Assembly (NCBI GenBank): GCA_030268105.1
Contig: BSDZ01000020.1
Coordinates: forward strand, 2,310,001 to 2,374,000
Direction of reading: 5' to 3'
Origin: Volvox africanus
Lineage: Eukaryota; Chlorophyta; Chlorophyceae; Chlamydomonadales; Volvocaceae
DNA length: 64,000 bases
Positions 38,801-50,531 of the stretch are shown here, in pieces (position 1 is the stretch's first letter; the number at the start of each line of letters is the position of its first letter). A program made the translations under genes and the position numbers. The notes below the pieces were generated by a model. The model did no database searches. It was given only the letters and a program-made list of their open reading frames with translations, and was not told where the DNA came from.

Positions 38801-39574
38801 AGATCCGGAGACGGAGCGCTGCTGCCCATCACTCCTGCGCTGTGCACCCTCCCTACTCCAGTACTGTTCCCATAGCACCTTGTACGGCAGGAGGTGTAGG
38901 CGCAAAAGGCCGTCACTGACAACGCAACCCGACTCATTGCTGTTACTGCATATCGCCTCCAAGGTGTTGTCCAGAGGAAGCTCCCGGAGATCGGGTCCAT
39001 AGAGACTCATTTCAATCTGAGAAAAGTTTAATCGAAAAGTTTCTTTGCTTAACAACAAGCCGGCGTGGTTTAAGGTTGCGCGTCAGCAATAACAAGAAAC
39101 ATCGCTCCCTTTTGAGCGTGGTTGTAATCATGACCACTGCCATATTAAGATCGCAAACAGATGCCCTTGTGCTCAGTCGATACCGCCTACCTCTGGTTCT
39201 GGCCCATACTTGATTCCCAGGTGGTCGCATGCAAGGGCCGCAACCTCAGCAAGGCGTTGAGACCGCACCACATTGAAACGGGCAGCACGGTTGCGCCATG
39301 GGGACTTCACCAAAACAGGAAGGCCCGACGCAGCGGGATAGACATTTCCAGGATTTCCATCCTGCGTTTCGAGACCCCACTGTTAGGGTGGCTTGGGGAG
39401 TCAGATGACAATGAAGCGGTGGAACATACACAGCGCTAGCCCGCCACGTGGACCGAAGTTGCATACCTGGTGTAAACCATTCCCAATACCGCTTTTGCAT
39501 GCTGCTGCCTTCTGATCATTTGGTACCGACTCGTTGCTGGTTTCAGAAGCGCAGGCAAGGCATACAGAGGCCAT
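26858..39574 (-). CDS. giant ubiquitin-like/ankyrin/PAM2 protein, about 3053 aa
   Basis: Sixteen exons join in phase: 39574-39467, 39361-39191, 39016-37319, 37100-36840, 36660-36499, 36242-36126, 35774-35709, 35481-35426, 34982-34850, 34578-34501, 34246-33911, 33824-33552, 33196-30086, 29795-27796, 27700-27256 and 27004-26858. The N-terminus looks ubiquitin-like (residues about 55-115). A second such segment, LQLLWLNRQVSYEASPAELGM, follows. Ankyrin repeats run from about 640 to 1140 (for example DADGYTALHLAVRAGNLAAI). A long disordered Ser/Ala/Gly/Pro region precedes the PAM2 motif SKLNPQAHEFVP at about 2185-2196, which binds the MLLE domain of poly(A)-binding protein. Then come poly-Gln/His tracts and an unrecognised C-terminal segment ending MLVERW. 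ATG context is AAACATGGC. Role inferred: a PABP-linked scaffold in mRNA control. Least certain are the acceptor of exon 8 and the donor of exon 6. The architecture as a whole is not one I recognise. Confidence 0.88.
27850..28095. repeat. CTG/CAG-rich low-complexity coding tract
   Basis: Triplet runs encode poly-Gln and poly-His stretches near the C-terminus of the ankyrin-PAM2 protein, on the minus strand in exon 14. Such tracts usually vary in length between strains. Confidence 0.85.
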
Positions 39575-41501
39575 GTTTACTTTTCAACGGCCCCTGCCCG
39601 CGCCAGCACCCCGTCGCCCAAAAGGCTACGACGCATCAGCCTGACAGCTATACGACAAGCTTAAGATTTTTTAAAGTCAATGTCCTTGCTCGATGGTCGT
39701 ATTTTCTCCCAGGCACGAATGCATCGACCGAAATTGCAAACATGCAAGGCCAGTTGTAAATTCGAGCAGTTGTATCCAGTTATTCACCAGGCCACGGCCA
39801 TACCGAGGCCCGGCTCAGCACTGATAGCTAAACAAGCAATCCGCTATTCACGACCTTGCGGTTGCGGTGTTCCTAAGGGCTTACACTGCACGTAGAACTG
39901 CTCATTTAGTTAAGTTCTACACTTTTCTGTGAAATTTTGTCAACTTCAATCTTTTGGCGCGAACTATGTACCGCCTAATTATTGCCAAGGCACGGCAAGC
40001 ATGTAAATTGCCTCTGGACCCTAAATATGGAAACCTAATATGTAGTCATAAGATTACAAATGTAAGACGGACGAGGTGCCTGGGCTTCATTTCGTACGAC
40101 GGACGAGCTGCCGTGATACTTGCACCTGAAATGGCGTTTTAATATTAGGTAACGGTCCCGATGTTGAATAGCTTCTACGCTTATGCACTATGCTTGTAGC
40201 TTGGGCACTGGATCTAAGGTTTACCATGAAACCTGCGCCACGGCAAATCGCTTCGCTAGTAATGTACGGATAGCACTTGCTTCACGCTTATCAAAGTTAC
40301 TGTTCGCATCTCCTGGGTTTAGAAATCACTCCCACAGGCTGCGGGCAAACCCAATGTGCTCACGCCGGACATTGAGAATGGCGTGAAAGAGGAGCCTTAA
40401 AGCTCACAGGCTTATCTGTGACAGCATGCCATCGCGGGGCACGGTACCGGGGGAGATATCCACCGTACTGTTTTCTCAACTTCAATGGCAACCACCGATG
40501 TGTGATTGAAGAGAACAAATCCTGTGGATGAATGTTCCAGAAGCACTCTTGAAGCAGAATGGGAGCCCATTCAGCTTACGGCAGTATACCCTGGTGGTTT
40601 TGGTACACAGCTCGCAAGCCAGACGCGGTCACTGCCCTGTCTACAGTATACGACGTATGTAAAAGTCAGAGGCCCAGAACCTTATCGTGTGCGCTGTTGT
40701 GACTGCTCCATCCTTATATGTTGGCCGAAGCCAGCACACATTATCTGTAGGCCAGTACAGCCCTGTACAGCAATGGCTGTCCGCGACGTGGTGGTCGCTC
40801 GATCTGGCCCTATCCGCGAGGGAACAGCCTTGAGACCCCCTCTGTATGGATGGCGAGGCTCTTGCAATCATTTTTCCTTGATCTCCTGCGTGCATGCGTG
40901 GTTGCCATGCCAGCATGTTTGCACCGGTATACACATGCGTGTGCATGGCTTGGCCGACTTGGGCTCCGTATCAGAAGTTCAGCCATCGAACATTCTTGGA
41001 AACTCATGCTGGCCATATCAAGCAAGTCCCTGAATATGTGCCGCAAACAGTGCGGCAGAGCTCCAGCCCGATTCAGGCATGAAGGCCTAAAAATCGCTTT
41101 CCATCCTGTTCCATCCACACTGTAAGCTTCTCCGGCGACAAAATGATAAACATTTTCCTAAGTTATTAAGATAGGTTTGGGATCAAAAGTTTTGCATCCA
41201 CGGCCACATTTAGTGTTGACGATGGTTAGTATCCTATCTGTATTACATTACACATCGAAAGCTTTAAACCTATCGGCATACGTTTAATTTCCTTCTCCAC
41301 GGTTTTTCTCCATGCTTTTTCTCCATGGCAATCGTGAGGTTGCAGCTGGTTCATAATCGTGATCCAATATTCAGCCCGCAGTTGGAGAAAATATAAAACG
41401 ATTGCCTTGCGTGCGGGAGGTAACTTATCAGCTCCTGTGTAAAAATCGATTGGAAGTAGGCCGTCTCTGTTTTTGGATTTACAGCAGCCTGAGTGCAAAT
41501 C
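39575..41501. other. divergent intergenic region between the ankyrin-PAM2 gene and MED31
   Basis: It must hold both promoters. No exon with splice sites and codon bias was found. A plus-strand open frame at 40506-41033 has no recognisable motif and no biased codon use, so it was not called. Confidence 0.5.
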
Positions 41502-42243
41502 ATGTCAACAGGCGCTCGCCGGTAAGATTATGGCAGCCAGCTTCAGTATGCCGCTTGCTTACATTATCCGTTCGAACATTATAATGGCTATAGAGTCTGG
41601 ACAGATCAAGAGGTGGGCATCAGCGGACACGAGAGATTTGCTCTCGAGCTGGAATTTGTTCAGTGCCTTGCTAACCCACTCTATATTAATTGTAAGTACA
41701 GGTGCATGCTGCATTTTGTGGTCCGTCTCCACCTGACGGACGCTTACTCTTAACTCGCAGGGCTTGCGACGAAACAATATTTTGACAGCCCCTCTTTCAT
41801 CAACTACCTGAAGTACCTACAATACTGGAAGCAGCCTACTTATGCTAATCATATTGCGTGAGCTTCTTTGAAAGCACAGGGCACCATCCTAATTTTTCGA
41901 AAGTTGTGTTGGTGGCTGTTGGGATCACAATGCATATGGATAATAAGAGTCATTAAGGCGTGGGGTCTAGGGGAATGCAAACGATGTATGAGTGCCCCAA
42001 TCAATGTATGGATGCCCGATGTGTCCGCATTGCCTTTTCTCATGCAGGTATCCGCACTGTCTTTTCTTTCTGGACCTCCTTCAGGATCCGGAGTTTAGGG
42101 TGGCCATAAAGGATTTCTCTTATGCTGAACACATACGGCAAGCGCAGGAGACTTTCTTTAGAAACTTTCATAGCAATAGGGTTGCAGACGCAACTGGTGC
42201 TGTGCAAGGTACCGCAGTGGGCACGGGGGACCCAAAATCGTAG
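41502..42243 (+). CDS. MED31: Mediator complex subunit MED31 (Soh1), 126 aa
   Basis: MED31 is a small, highly conserved subunit of the Mediator middle module, which links transcription factors to RNA polymerase II in the nucleus. Four exons join in phase: 41502-41521, 41624-41691, 41761-41857 and 42048-42243 (TAG). Diagnostic blocks are RFALELEFVQCLANPLYIN, YFDSPSFINYLKYLQYWKQP and YPHCLFFLDLLQDPEFR, which match the family essentially end to end. Length is typical. The start exon is only 20 nt and encodes MSTGAR plus part of a codon. It was chosen because its GTAAGA donor and phase are the only ones found that continue into the conserved domain. The last 20 or so residues (DATGAVQGTAVGTGDPKS) are an unconserved tail. 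Confidence 0.95.
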
Positions 42244-42857
42244 CCACATCATACGCGCAGATAATATGGAAGCCCACGTCTGCGGATTTTTGATTTCTCT
42301 TGGATGTTGATCGGTGGACGTGAAAGGCCATGGAGTGGGGCTCCGTTTGTGCAGCTGGACACTTCATGCACGTTCTTCAGATTTGAAAGAATGGTAACAC
42401 AACGCTGCGTGGATCTGACTGATGTATTCTTGGACTAGTCATAAAGGCGTTAGCAGCGTGACATTGCGATAGCACGTAGCCCTGTTCTGGTCCTGCACGA
42501 CTCCGTACTGCATTCGCCTACGTACGGGCATACTACACTGTCCGGTCCCCATCTGCGTCAACTTAACAAGGATGCTCATGCCGCCGCCTGGCTCTTCATC
42601 ACGTTTGCTCGAATACATTCAAAAAAGGAAACCAGTGGCTCGTCACGCATGGGGCCGTGGTCTGGCCACTTGATCTGGCAGGTTCGGGTGGCGCATGGGG
42701 CCCAGGGGACGGAAAGGGTACGGATAATCGAATGCAAAGGTGCGATATCCAGTTGAGTGCCATATAGCGCCAGCGTACGTCACCAACAAGCTAATGGTGC
42801 TTTAAAGGCACAAGGGCGTGCCAAGGTACGCTGTTCCGCAACGACACAACCACCACG
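42244..42857. other. intergenic, nothing recognised
   Basis: No exon, RNA gene or repeat was recognised. No TGTAA was found soon after MED31 on the plus strand, so its 3' end is undefined. Confidence 0.4.
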
Positions 42858-42862
42858 TTACA
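42858..42862 (-). terminator. TGTAA signal downstream of the dynein-like exon
   Basis: TTACA on the plus strand, about 80 nt past the stop codon at 42942. This is where a working poly(A) signal would lie if the dynein-like exon is a true 3'-terminal exon. Confidence 0.4.
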
Positions 42863-42941
42863 AGTCCTTTTTTACGTGATCGTTGGCACCATGATTTTCG
42901 TACACGACTAAGCGGCCTGAGAGGGACCATATGCCTGAGCT

Positions 42942-43165
42942 CTATCGTCGGCGTTCGTCTTTGTCGCCCATTCCAAACCCTGCTGCCGCACCTTCCACCG
43001 GGGGTCCGAGTTGCCTGCTGCTGTGCACGTCACTCTCCGTGGACGCCGTGCCTTGTCGTGACTTGATCTCATAGATCGCGGCAGCGCCATCGTACAGCCC
43101 AATGGCAAGCAAGTTCGGGTCATACGTGGAAAAATCCAGCGTCATGACAGCGGCCTTTACCTCCA
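42942..43165 (-). pseudogene. orphan WD-repeat exon of an axonemal dynein intermediate chain
   Basis: The minus-strand frame contains VMTLDFSTYDPNLLAIGLYDGAAAIYEIKSRQ-type sequence. This is the blade where axonemal dynein intermediate chains read VM-LDF-P--P-LLAVGLYDG--AVYDV. It then continues through a short unconserved tail to a stop (KDERRR). Codon use is strongly algal. Real intermediate chains need several more WD repeats on both sides. None was found within 1.6 kb upstream on this strand, and the stop follows directly downstream. It is therefore a truncated copy, a captured exon, or the last exon of a rearranged gene with very long introns. The upstream splice boundary, around 43165, is approximate. 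Confidence 0.5.
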
Positions 43166-43226
43166 ATGAAGTCCAGAAAGGCGGCACATGCCCGGGACCA
43201 TAACCGAGGGTGCATTCAAGGTACAT

Positions 43227-44824
43227 TCAATGTTTTTTTCTCTTTTGTTTCCACCAACCTCTAACGCTGAAACCCAGTAGAACTCTTGCTGCCATATATC
43301 TAAAGCGACTCTTCGTGCGTGTACACCACCTTTACATGCTCCCCACCAACACATTCGGTTGGTAAAGTCGATTGCCTCTGGCCACCCAAAGCTCCTCCGC
43401 ATCCAATAAGACAGGAGCACCGAGCCCGTCGTGCAAGGGATGCTCCGACAGCATTCATGCTGCACTAGATTCGTTGCCCGCCTTGGAAATGCAAGGCCGG
43501 TCGTGAGCACAGAAGTGCCACGCACACGCACATACACTTAACTAGCAAAGCTGACCCACCAACAATCCGCGCCATCTTCCCACAAGTCACCGGCGCATGT
43601 GCCAAACGGAAGCCCCAACTGAGTCAAGGTCCTCACTTTCATTCATCGCCTGCGCCTTGCCCCTAACGCCGACACTCCCACATTAACCACTGATGCGCGT
43701 CAGAGGCGCAGAAAAACAGCTTGCGACCCGGAGCACCAACCCCGCGTCCAGTAACGCAGGGCATCAAACGGTAAGCAGACTGACTTTAGCGTGACATAAG
43801 ATCGCAGGTAGATGTAACCCTGTCACCGGAACTGTTAGTACAAAATACCGCGCCAGCATTTTACAAAGCTCAACGCGCCTACCCAAAACGGAAATGCTCG
43901 TTCCCCTCCTCCGTTGCACCCGCCGTCTCGACAGCACTTTTACACCAAAGGCGCATCGAGGACGAGGCACAAAGGAGCGACGGGCATGAGGCCTTCCCGC
44001 TTCAGGGATGTTACTCTACATCATGACATCATGAAACAAATAATACAAGACGGTACCGCCCCGAGATGCCCTCACCCACATGAGGCGTCGCCGAGCGTGC
44101 ACGTGCTGCCACATGTTCTTATAGACCATGAAAGGTCATCACCGCCTATAATATCCATCCTTATAGCGTTGCAACCACAGAGCAGCGTTGATACGCTGCT
44201 ACACTTAAGGCATATTATGGACCTGCACACCCTCGCCACGCACGTACGCATGAGGCTCCTTGATACCATCAGCACCTGACACTCGGCACCCGAGATGAGC
44301 CTTCAAGAGCTCACTGCCTCCGATGTTGCACTCCTTCACCACACCACACCAAGCGCGCAGAAGAAAAAGATGGTGGTCACTGGAGCTTTCCATTAAGTAC
44401 AATACTTTGCATACCAACGTCAGGGTGAGCTCGTTGCACCGCGAATGCCCTGACTACGTCGTATACTGTATGCGGCCTGAGCCGAATAGATGCTGCCATG
44501 CAAGCGCCAAAACAATGACAAACCACAACCTTTGGCCGGTCGGGCCATGTCGTCGCCAATACAACCAAATTCTCTGCTCGTTGCGACAGCCGGCCGTGAA
44601 CAGGATAGACCTTCCTTTTTGCTGTAGCATTTGTCATAGCATGCAACAGCTGCATTTAAGACACAAGAACGGTATTGGTGACCACATTAGCGCGTTGTAA
44701 AGAAGCCCCGAAGTGCTTCGTGCGCCGGGCCATCCTGCGGCCAACAGCATCACGCCGGCACACTGGTCGCGATGCAGTGCGCAGATTTGAACGCCGTTTT
44801 CACGTGTCGATTTCCTTCGGCTCC
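43227..44824. other. unexplained stretch between dynein-like exon and PUF gene
   Basis: No clear exon was found. A minus-strand frame near 43346-43465 (containing LLDAEELWVARGNRLYQPN) has fair codon use but no family match and no good splice context. The 3' UTR of the PUF gene must lie at the right end. I found no TGTAA close to that stop. Confidence 0.35.
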
Positions 44825-47800
44825 TCACACCTTGCCATTGATGCGCTGCACGATGCGTTTCCCGTGGGGCGTTCCTCGAAGGGTTGGAAGGTACGGACGG
44901 ATGGCCTCCACGAGCATGGTATGCGTCTGCCCACTGGTCACGCTAAGAGCGCTCTGTATCACGTAGTTGCCATACCCATCCTGCGCACAGCCAGCCGGAG
45001 GGGGGTGGCGGGCAACGGAAACCCTTTTGCATCAAGGCGGGGTTTATGCTGGACGCACATCACTGCGCCCGAAATATTGCCTGCAGTTAACTGCATGGAT
45101 GAAACATCCGGTAAGTCAACACCTGTCGCACCTGAAGCAGCCGTGACAGGCTGGTAGGAGCTATCAGCTCCCGCACAATGGACTCTCGTTCCGTGTCCAT
45201 CCCACCCAGCTTCAAGCAGCGTTCCACAACGTTAGACGAAAACTTCTGCAGGGACAGCGAGCAGAAGGAGCCGCGCAGCGCCGCAATGACCTGCGAGCAA
45301 GTGTCCAGGTGCCCCAACTCCAGGACGTACTGTACCACATAGTTCCCGAACGCGTCCTGGAGGCAATGCGCAGCATCAGAAGCAATTATTTAATGGCACA
45401 GTAATGGACGAAGCAGAATTCAGAGCGCAGCGAACGATTACACACGGAACACTATATAGAACTTGCACCGCAGGACGGGTAACCCTAAGGCTTTCCCCTT
45501 CCCACCACAATCCATCTAATCCACTCAAATGCCAACGTAGGCAAAGTCTTGCGCGATGGGCATACCTGGCTAAGGACCAAAGCGTGCTTAGCAATCTCGA
45601 GAACCAGCGCCTGCTTTTGAGCCGGCGTCGCAAAGTCTATGCAGCGTTGCAGTACGCAGCAGCCATGGCGGTGGGTCGCCACCTCCACGCAATGTGCAAC
45701 GGCGGCATCGTAAATGAACTGGCTGTCCTCGGGACCCAGCCGCTGAAGGCAGCGCTGCACCACGTGGTTCCCATTAAGGTCTTTGATGAGGGACACCACT
45801 CCAGAGCGCAGGGCCTCGATGGCAATTGCACGCTGCTCGCGGGAGGACAGCGTCTCGATCAGCTTCTGCACTGCGCGTGTCCCATGTGTGTTGAGCGCGA
45901 CGCCCACAAGCTCTCCGCGCTCAGCGACCTTCTTTAACACCTGTACAATGGCGAACGTTACCAACAGCCGGACCTCTTAGCGATCACGCGACGACATCAT
46001 GCCCTGGGCAATGACATGTAGCCCAAGGCGGGATTCCACGCATGGCACGTCAGGCCCAGAATCAGAGATGCTTTGTGCCATACAGCGTTACGAAGTACAC
46101 CTAAACCGAATGGTCATAAGCCGTCACCATCTTCGCCCCAATAACGGCTTTCCTCCTTGAAGCGCCCGCATCCCTCCATGCGCAATCAGCCTCCGCACCT
46201 CCAGACGTTGCTGCTCTGAGCAGCGGTCCAGCAGCTTTTGGACAAGGTAATTGCCGAAGGGATCAACCATAAGCTCCACGATATTGGCCAAAATCTCCGG
46301 GAACACCTGGGCACCGGCAGGTGGCCAGCAGGAGGCAAAAGCTTATAGCAGCTACAAATACCGCTCGTATGTATGATATCAAGCAACGAATGGGCGCCGA
46401 ATGCCGGCTTTCCCAAATCGTAAGTCAAGAGTACATCTACAGGCATTGCATTGCCCCACCAGCACTGGGGAAATTCCATGAAATTCCAAGTGAGTTAAAG
46501 TGAGTTCGGAAGTTCGTCGTATACCCGAAGCATCCCTCCCCAAAACAGCCGCACCTTCTCTATAGCAGCTGCGCCACCTTCATCAAACTTTCGTTGCAAG
46601 TATCTGGGATGCCACGTATAAGCGCAAGAAAAATGCAGAGTTGGCAACATGCACCGTATTTGCTAATAGTTGCCGACATTAACATCGGATGGCGTTTATA
46701 CACATCAATATAAACCCACAGGCAAGCCCTGCGCATACCGTCCCTAAGGCCTCGTGACTGCTTATGCCCCACAGGGCCACTGTACCTGAAGGAACACCGT
46801 CTAATGAATACCGACGTCGTCACAGCTGCAGCTCATTTTCTACACCCCTTCTTCCTCCCTGGCCCGTAACGGGACAGTCTCCTGTCCTGCTAAGTACGTC
46901 CCCGTGCATGCTATACTATATGTTATGTCTATGCCCACAAATGACTTGCCTGGTCAGCGGGAGGACCGTTCCATGCTACATGCTTACATTTTGAAACACG
47001 CATACGTTTTCAAGTGATCTTGTTGTGTCTCATTCATCACACACCTGCAGCCATTCTGGTCCTGTGCTACTGTCATCAGCTGGCCGACCACCTCATCCAA
47101 GCTAGCAAACTTCTGCGCAATGGCCGCCATGCCTTCGTGCTCCTGCTCGGCACCATGTGCACCGCCGTGGCCGCCAGAAGAGTGATGACGATCACCGGAC
47201 CTGAGTGTGGCGCATAAGACAACATTAGACAACAGGAGCTATGGACCTGAATGTTCCGCCCATTCTTAGTCCCTTTGGCAAACATCAGACACCAAGGATC
47301 ATTTGCGGATTTGGCCGAAGCCGAAGATTTGCTTCGTTACAACGGCCAGCAGACCACATTGACATTACGGCAGGTACGCCGCCCGTTTGTGCACAACGAC
47401 ATAGAATGCACCTGGTCCGACGTACTAGATTCCGGCGTTGGTGTGAACCCTCAAGACATATGCAGTACCCACCGAAACGTTCTGGTGCTACTGGCAGCTA
47501 GTGTAAAGTCCCTAGCCTGCTCAGGCAACTCTCACCTATGGTGCTCCCTATGGTGGTGCTCACGGTGCTCCCGCTCACGGCGTTCGCGTGGGGCTCCACG
47601 TCCATCGTAGCTGCTCTGTCGGCCCTCGCGCCCGCCAGCACCGCCGCCGCGGTGACCTTCGCGGTCCCGGTGGTTACTCTGGCCCTCCCGCCCTCGTAAG
47701 GCCTTCAGCCCATCAGCTTCTGGGCCGAGCCGCAAGCCTTGAAGAGCGGCCCCTGGCAAGCCGGCGCCTGGAGCTGCACCTGTGAAATGGTATCCAGGAA

Positions 47801-50531
47801 ATGCGTCAGTGCAGTGGCACGGAGGAACACTCCGAGCTTCAGGCGACAACTCTGGAGGCCACTAGCTGGTGAGTAGACACCAAACCGTTAGCTCATAAAA
47901 CTGTGTGCAAGCGTTCTACTAAGCTATCCTATGATATACTAAGGTCGGAATAGTGGATATAGTCTGAACACAAGTTGCTTGTCCCTCCCCCGAAAACCAT
48001 TCAATTGCCGGTTGAGCGCATCCCGGGGGTAACCAAACAACCATGTTGTGGACGCCATTGCATCCCCCATTAATGCAAGCTCAGGTCAAGCCTGCGGCTC
48101 CCACCTGCTCCAGCTGCAGCTGCAGCCGCAGCCGCGGCAGCAGCCGCAGCTGCGGCAGCCGCTGGAGCACCACCAGCAAAGAAGCCGCCTCCCGGCATAA
48201 ACTGAGCTGCTGTAGCTGCCGCAAGTTGGTTCACTACACACGAAGTAGGGCATTAGGTTGCATCATTTTGCACTCGCTAACGACGTCTCAAATCAAACCG
48301 CACCAAGCAATGGTTGATAATACCGGTCGTTATGACCCGTGCAGAATGGCCATGCGATATCATACATGAGTGCCCAAACCTCCACTATTCCTCAATCAAA
48401 TTGATCAAAGACAGATCGATACGATTAAAGATTGATCTTAACAACTTGAGAAAACGCCTTACCAGGTTGCTGCCCTAGCAACAGCTGCTGCTGCGTCTGC
48501 ACGAGTGCTGCCTGATATGCAGCCTGGTAGGCTGCTTGGTACTCGAGAGAACTGGTAAGGTTGAGCGGCCCAGCCGCTGCTGCCGCTGCTGCAGCCAGGT
48601 TCGCCCCCGGCAGACCGGGGCCCGCTCCCGCAGCCCCTAGATGCAGTCCATTGACTCCCGCATGAGCACCAGGGAGCATGGCTGCGGCGTGCACGTAATG
48701 GACGGGAATGAAAGATCGTGGCTCCGCAAAGAAACCCAAGTGCCAATGTGAAGACAAGCAGAACACCAACAGTAACATTCGTCCGTCTCTCCATCAGTCT
48801 TCCCATTGGAAGTTGGGAGATGACGCCACGACTTTGCCGGCCATGCCAGCCATCAAGACCTTGTCCATTTGGAAGCAGCGAAGACGTATTGCATGCTGGA
48901 CTTACGGTCCACTGGTATATCGTTCGACCCAATTTGCTCTGCCGGTGAATACACCTACCTTCAAGCCCCTGCGCTAGGCCCGCCGCGCCGAGAGGGTGGT
49001 TAAGCAGCAGGGGATTGGGAGCCGCAGCGGCTGCTGCCGCCGCAGCAGCTGCCGCAACTGGAGGGGGGAAAGGGAGGCAGTGATATGCATTTTACTAATA
49101 ATGCATGTGTTGGCGGTACATTAAATGTGCAAGCTTTGACCCATGAGGATGTAACGGAGATCTTACCATCAAGAGGTGACGGCGTGCCGGGTTTTGATCC
49201 CACCGGGGAGACCCCGTTCAAGTGTCCTGGCATTGGAGATGGTCCACGGACACCTGTGTGGAGCAACCACACCAGCTCAGGGGCTAAGACAGGCTGTTAG
49301 GGGTGCGGCCAAGTCCCTTAGACCTTACCAAATTGCTGAAATGCATGGAGCATTCCTTCGTGTAGAGCTGCAATGTCTTGGGCAGGTCCCTGCTCATCAA
49401 TGACTTCCAGGCCTGCACGGCCCCACATCACCCCCGTCATCGCTATTTTTACGAACCTTACTGGGGACATCACCGCACGCATCAAAATTTCACCAACCTG
49501 GTGTTACTCCACGTGACAGTATCTGCGAGGGCACAGATACCTGGCTCCCCGCGCTAAGCTGCTGTTGAAGGCGGCTAGGGAAGAGGCCCGGGACCTCCTG
49601 GTACAACGTCCGCCCCTCTACAGGCGGCGGGAGCTTTCGCTGCCCCGAGTAAATTTCGTAGAAGCGCGCATAATCCTCGTCAAAGCGAATATCCCCAAGA
49701 TGCTGTCCAATAGGTGTTGCCCGCGCACTGGGGTCCACAGCAGCATCCGCAGGGTTCTGCAGCGACCGCAACTTGTGTAAAACATAGCATCCTAATAATG
49801 TCAAATCAACTCGTGGAAACAAGCTGCGACATAGTTACGGTGCCCAGCTGCGCAGTCGTGCATGCTTTTACGTCCGTTGCCAAAACTGCACCACTTAAAG
49901 TTGCAGAACTTTGAGACATTAAGCTGCCTATGCTAGGCGTAAGGAACCTCGACCATGCTCGCACGTGCGGATATCGCTTTAAGTAGCGGGAAGAGAGGAA
50001 ACCCACCACGGCCCATCGGTCTTGTAAATGAGGAGGTGCAGAGGTTGCGCGAGGAATTTCCTCGAGAAGTCGGCTGAGCTCTTTGTCAGCGGCATAGTCT
50101 CCCCTACAATCAGACAGAATTCAGGACGATACATGCTCTGTTCCTGCTCTTGTTACAGCCGCCAATCCTTTGGCAGTTAAGCCTCACCATCCATCGAGAG
50201 GACCACCTGGTCTGCCTGCGCCACCGAACATTGCAACTGTGGCCTCGGCGAAAGCCAGCGAGTTGCGTTCGTCCGGCTCGAAACTTAAGTATGAAATTTA
50301 ACACATGAAGGAAAGCACCACGCAATATCAGGTTATGTTGGCGTCTTCGGAAGATTGGAAAGAGCGAAGAACGACCAGAGTTCCTTATTACATAGCTATA
50401 CTCTGTATATACATCGTGACTTACATTATGTATTTCAGCTGCTTGGAGCAATGCTCTTTGTACAAGCAAATGGCTCGTCCAGAATTCTGCCCCAATGCCG
50501 GCGGCGCTCGCGCTGGTAAGCTTGTGCTCAT
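44825..50531 (-). CDS. Pumilio/PUF-family RNA-binding protein, 806 aa
   Basis: PUF proteins bind UGU-containing elements in 3' UTRs and repress or destabilise mRNAs in the cytoplasm. Fifteen exons join in phase: 50531-50425, 50283-50188, 50103-50007, 49771-49498, 49253-49167, 49057-48959, 48681-48463, 48233-48105, 47779-47536, 47200-47045, 46603-46555, 46306-46199, 45940-45566, 45356-45132 and 44980-44825 (TGA). The N-terminal half is Ala/Gly/Pro-rich and disordered, with an Arg/His/Glu-rich patch before the repeats. Eight C-terminal PUF repeats carry the recognition cores NGCRYLQ, FGNYLVQ, HGTRAVQ, NGNHVVQ, HGCCVLQ, FGNYVVQ, FSSNVVE and YGNYVIQ. By the PUF code these predict 5'-UGUNUAUA, the fourth base being relaxed because repeat 5 has Cys in place of the stacking Arg. 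The first two exons are less certain than the rest. Confidence 0.93.

Noticed and set aside
39467..39500. Alternative start for the ankyrin-PAM2 gene at ATG 39500
   Set aside because: That frame ends its exon in phase 1 and runs into a stop in exon 2. The frame from ATG 39574 joins in phase 0.
40506..41033. Plus-strand open frame of 175 codons
   Set aside because: No codon bias, domain, signal peptide or splice partners, and its length is possible by chance in this composition.
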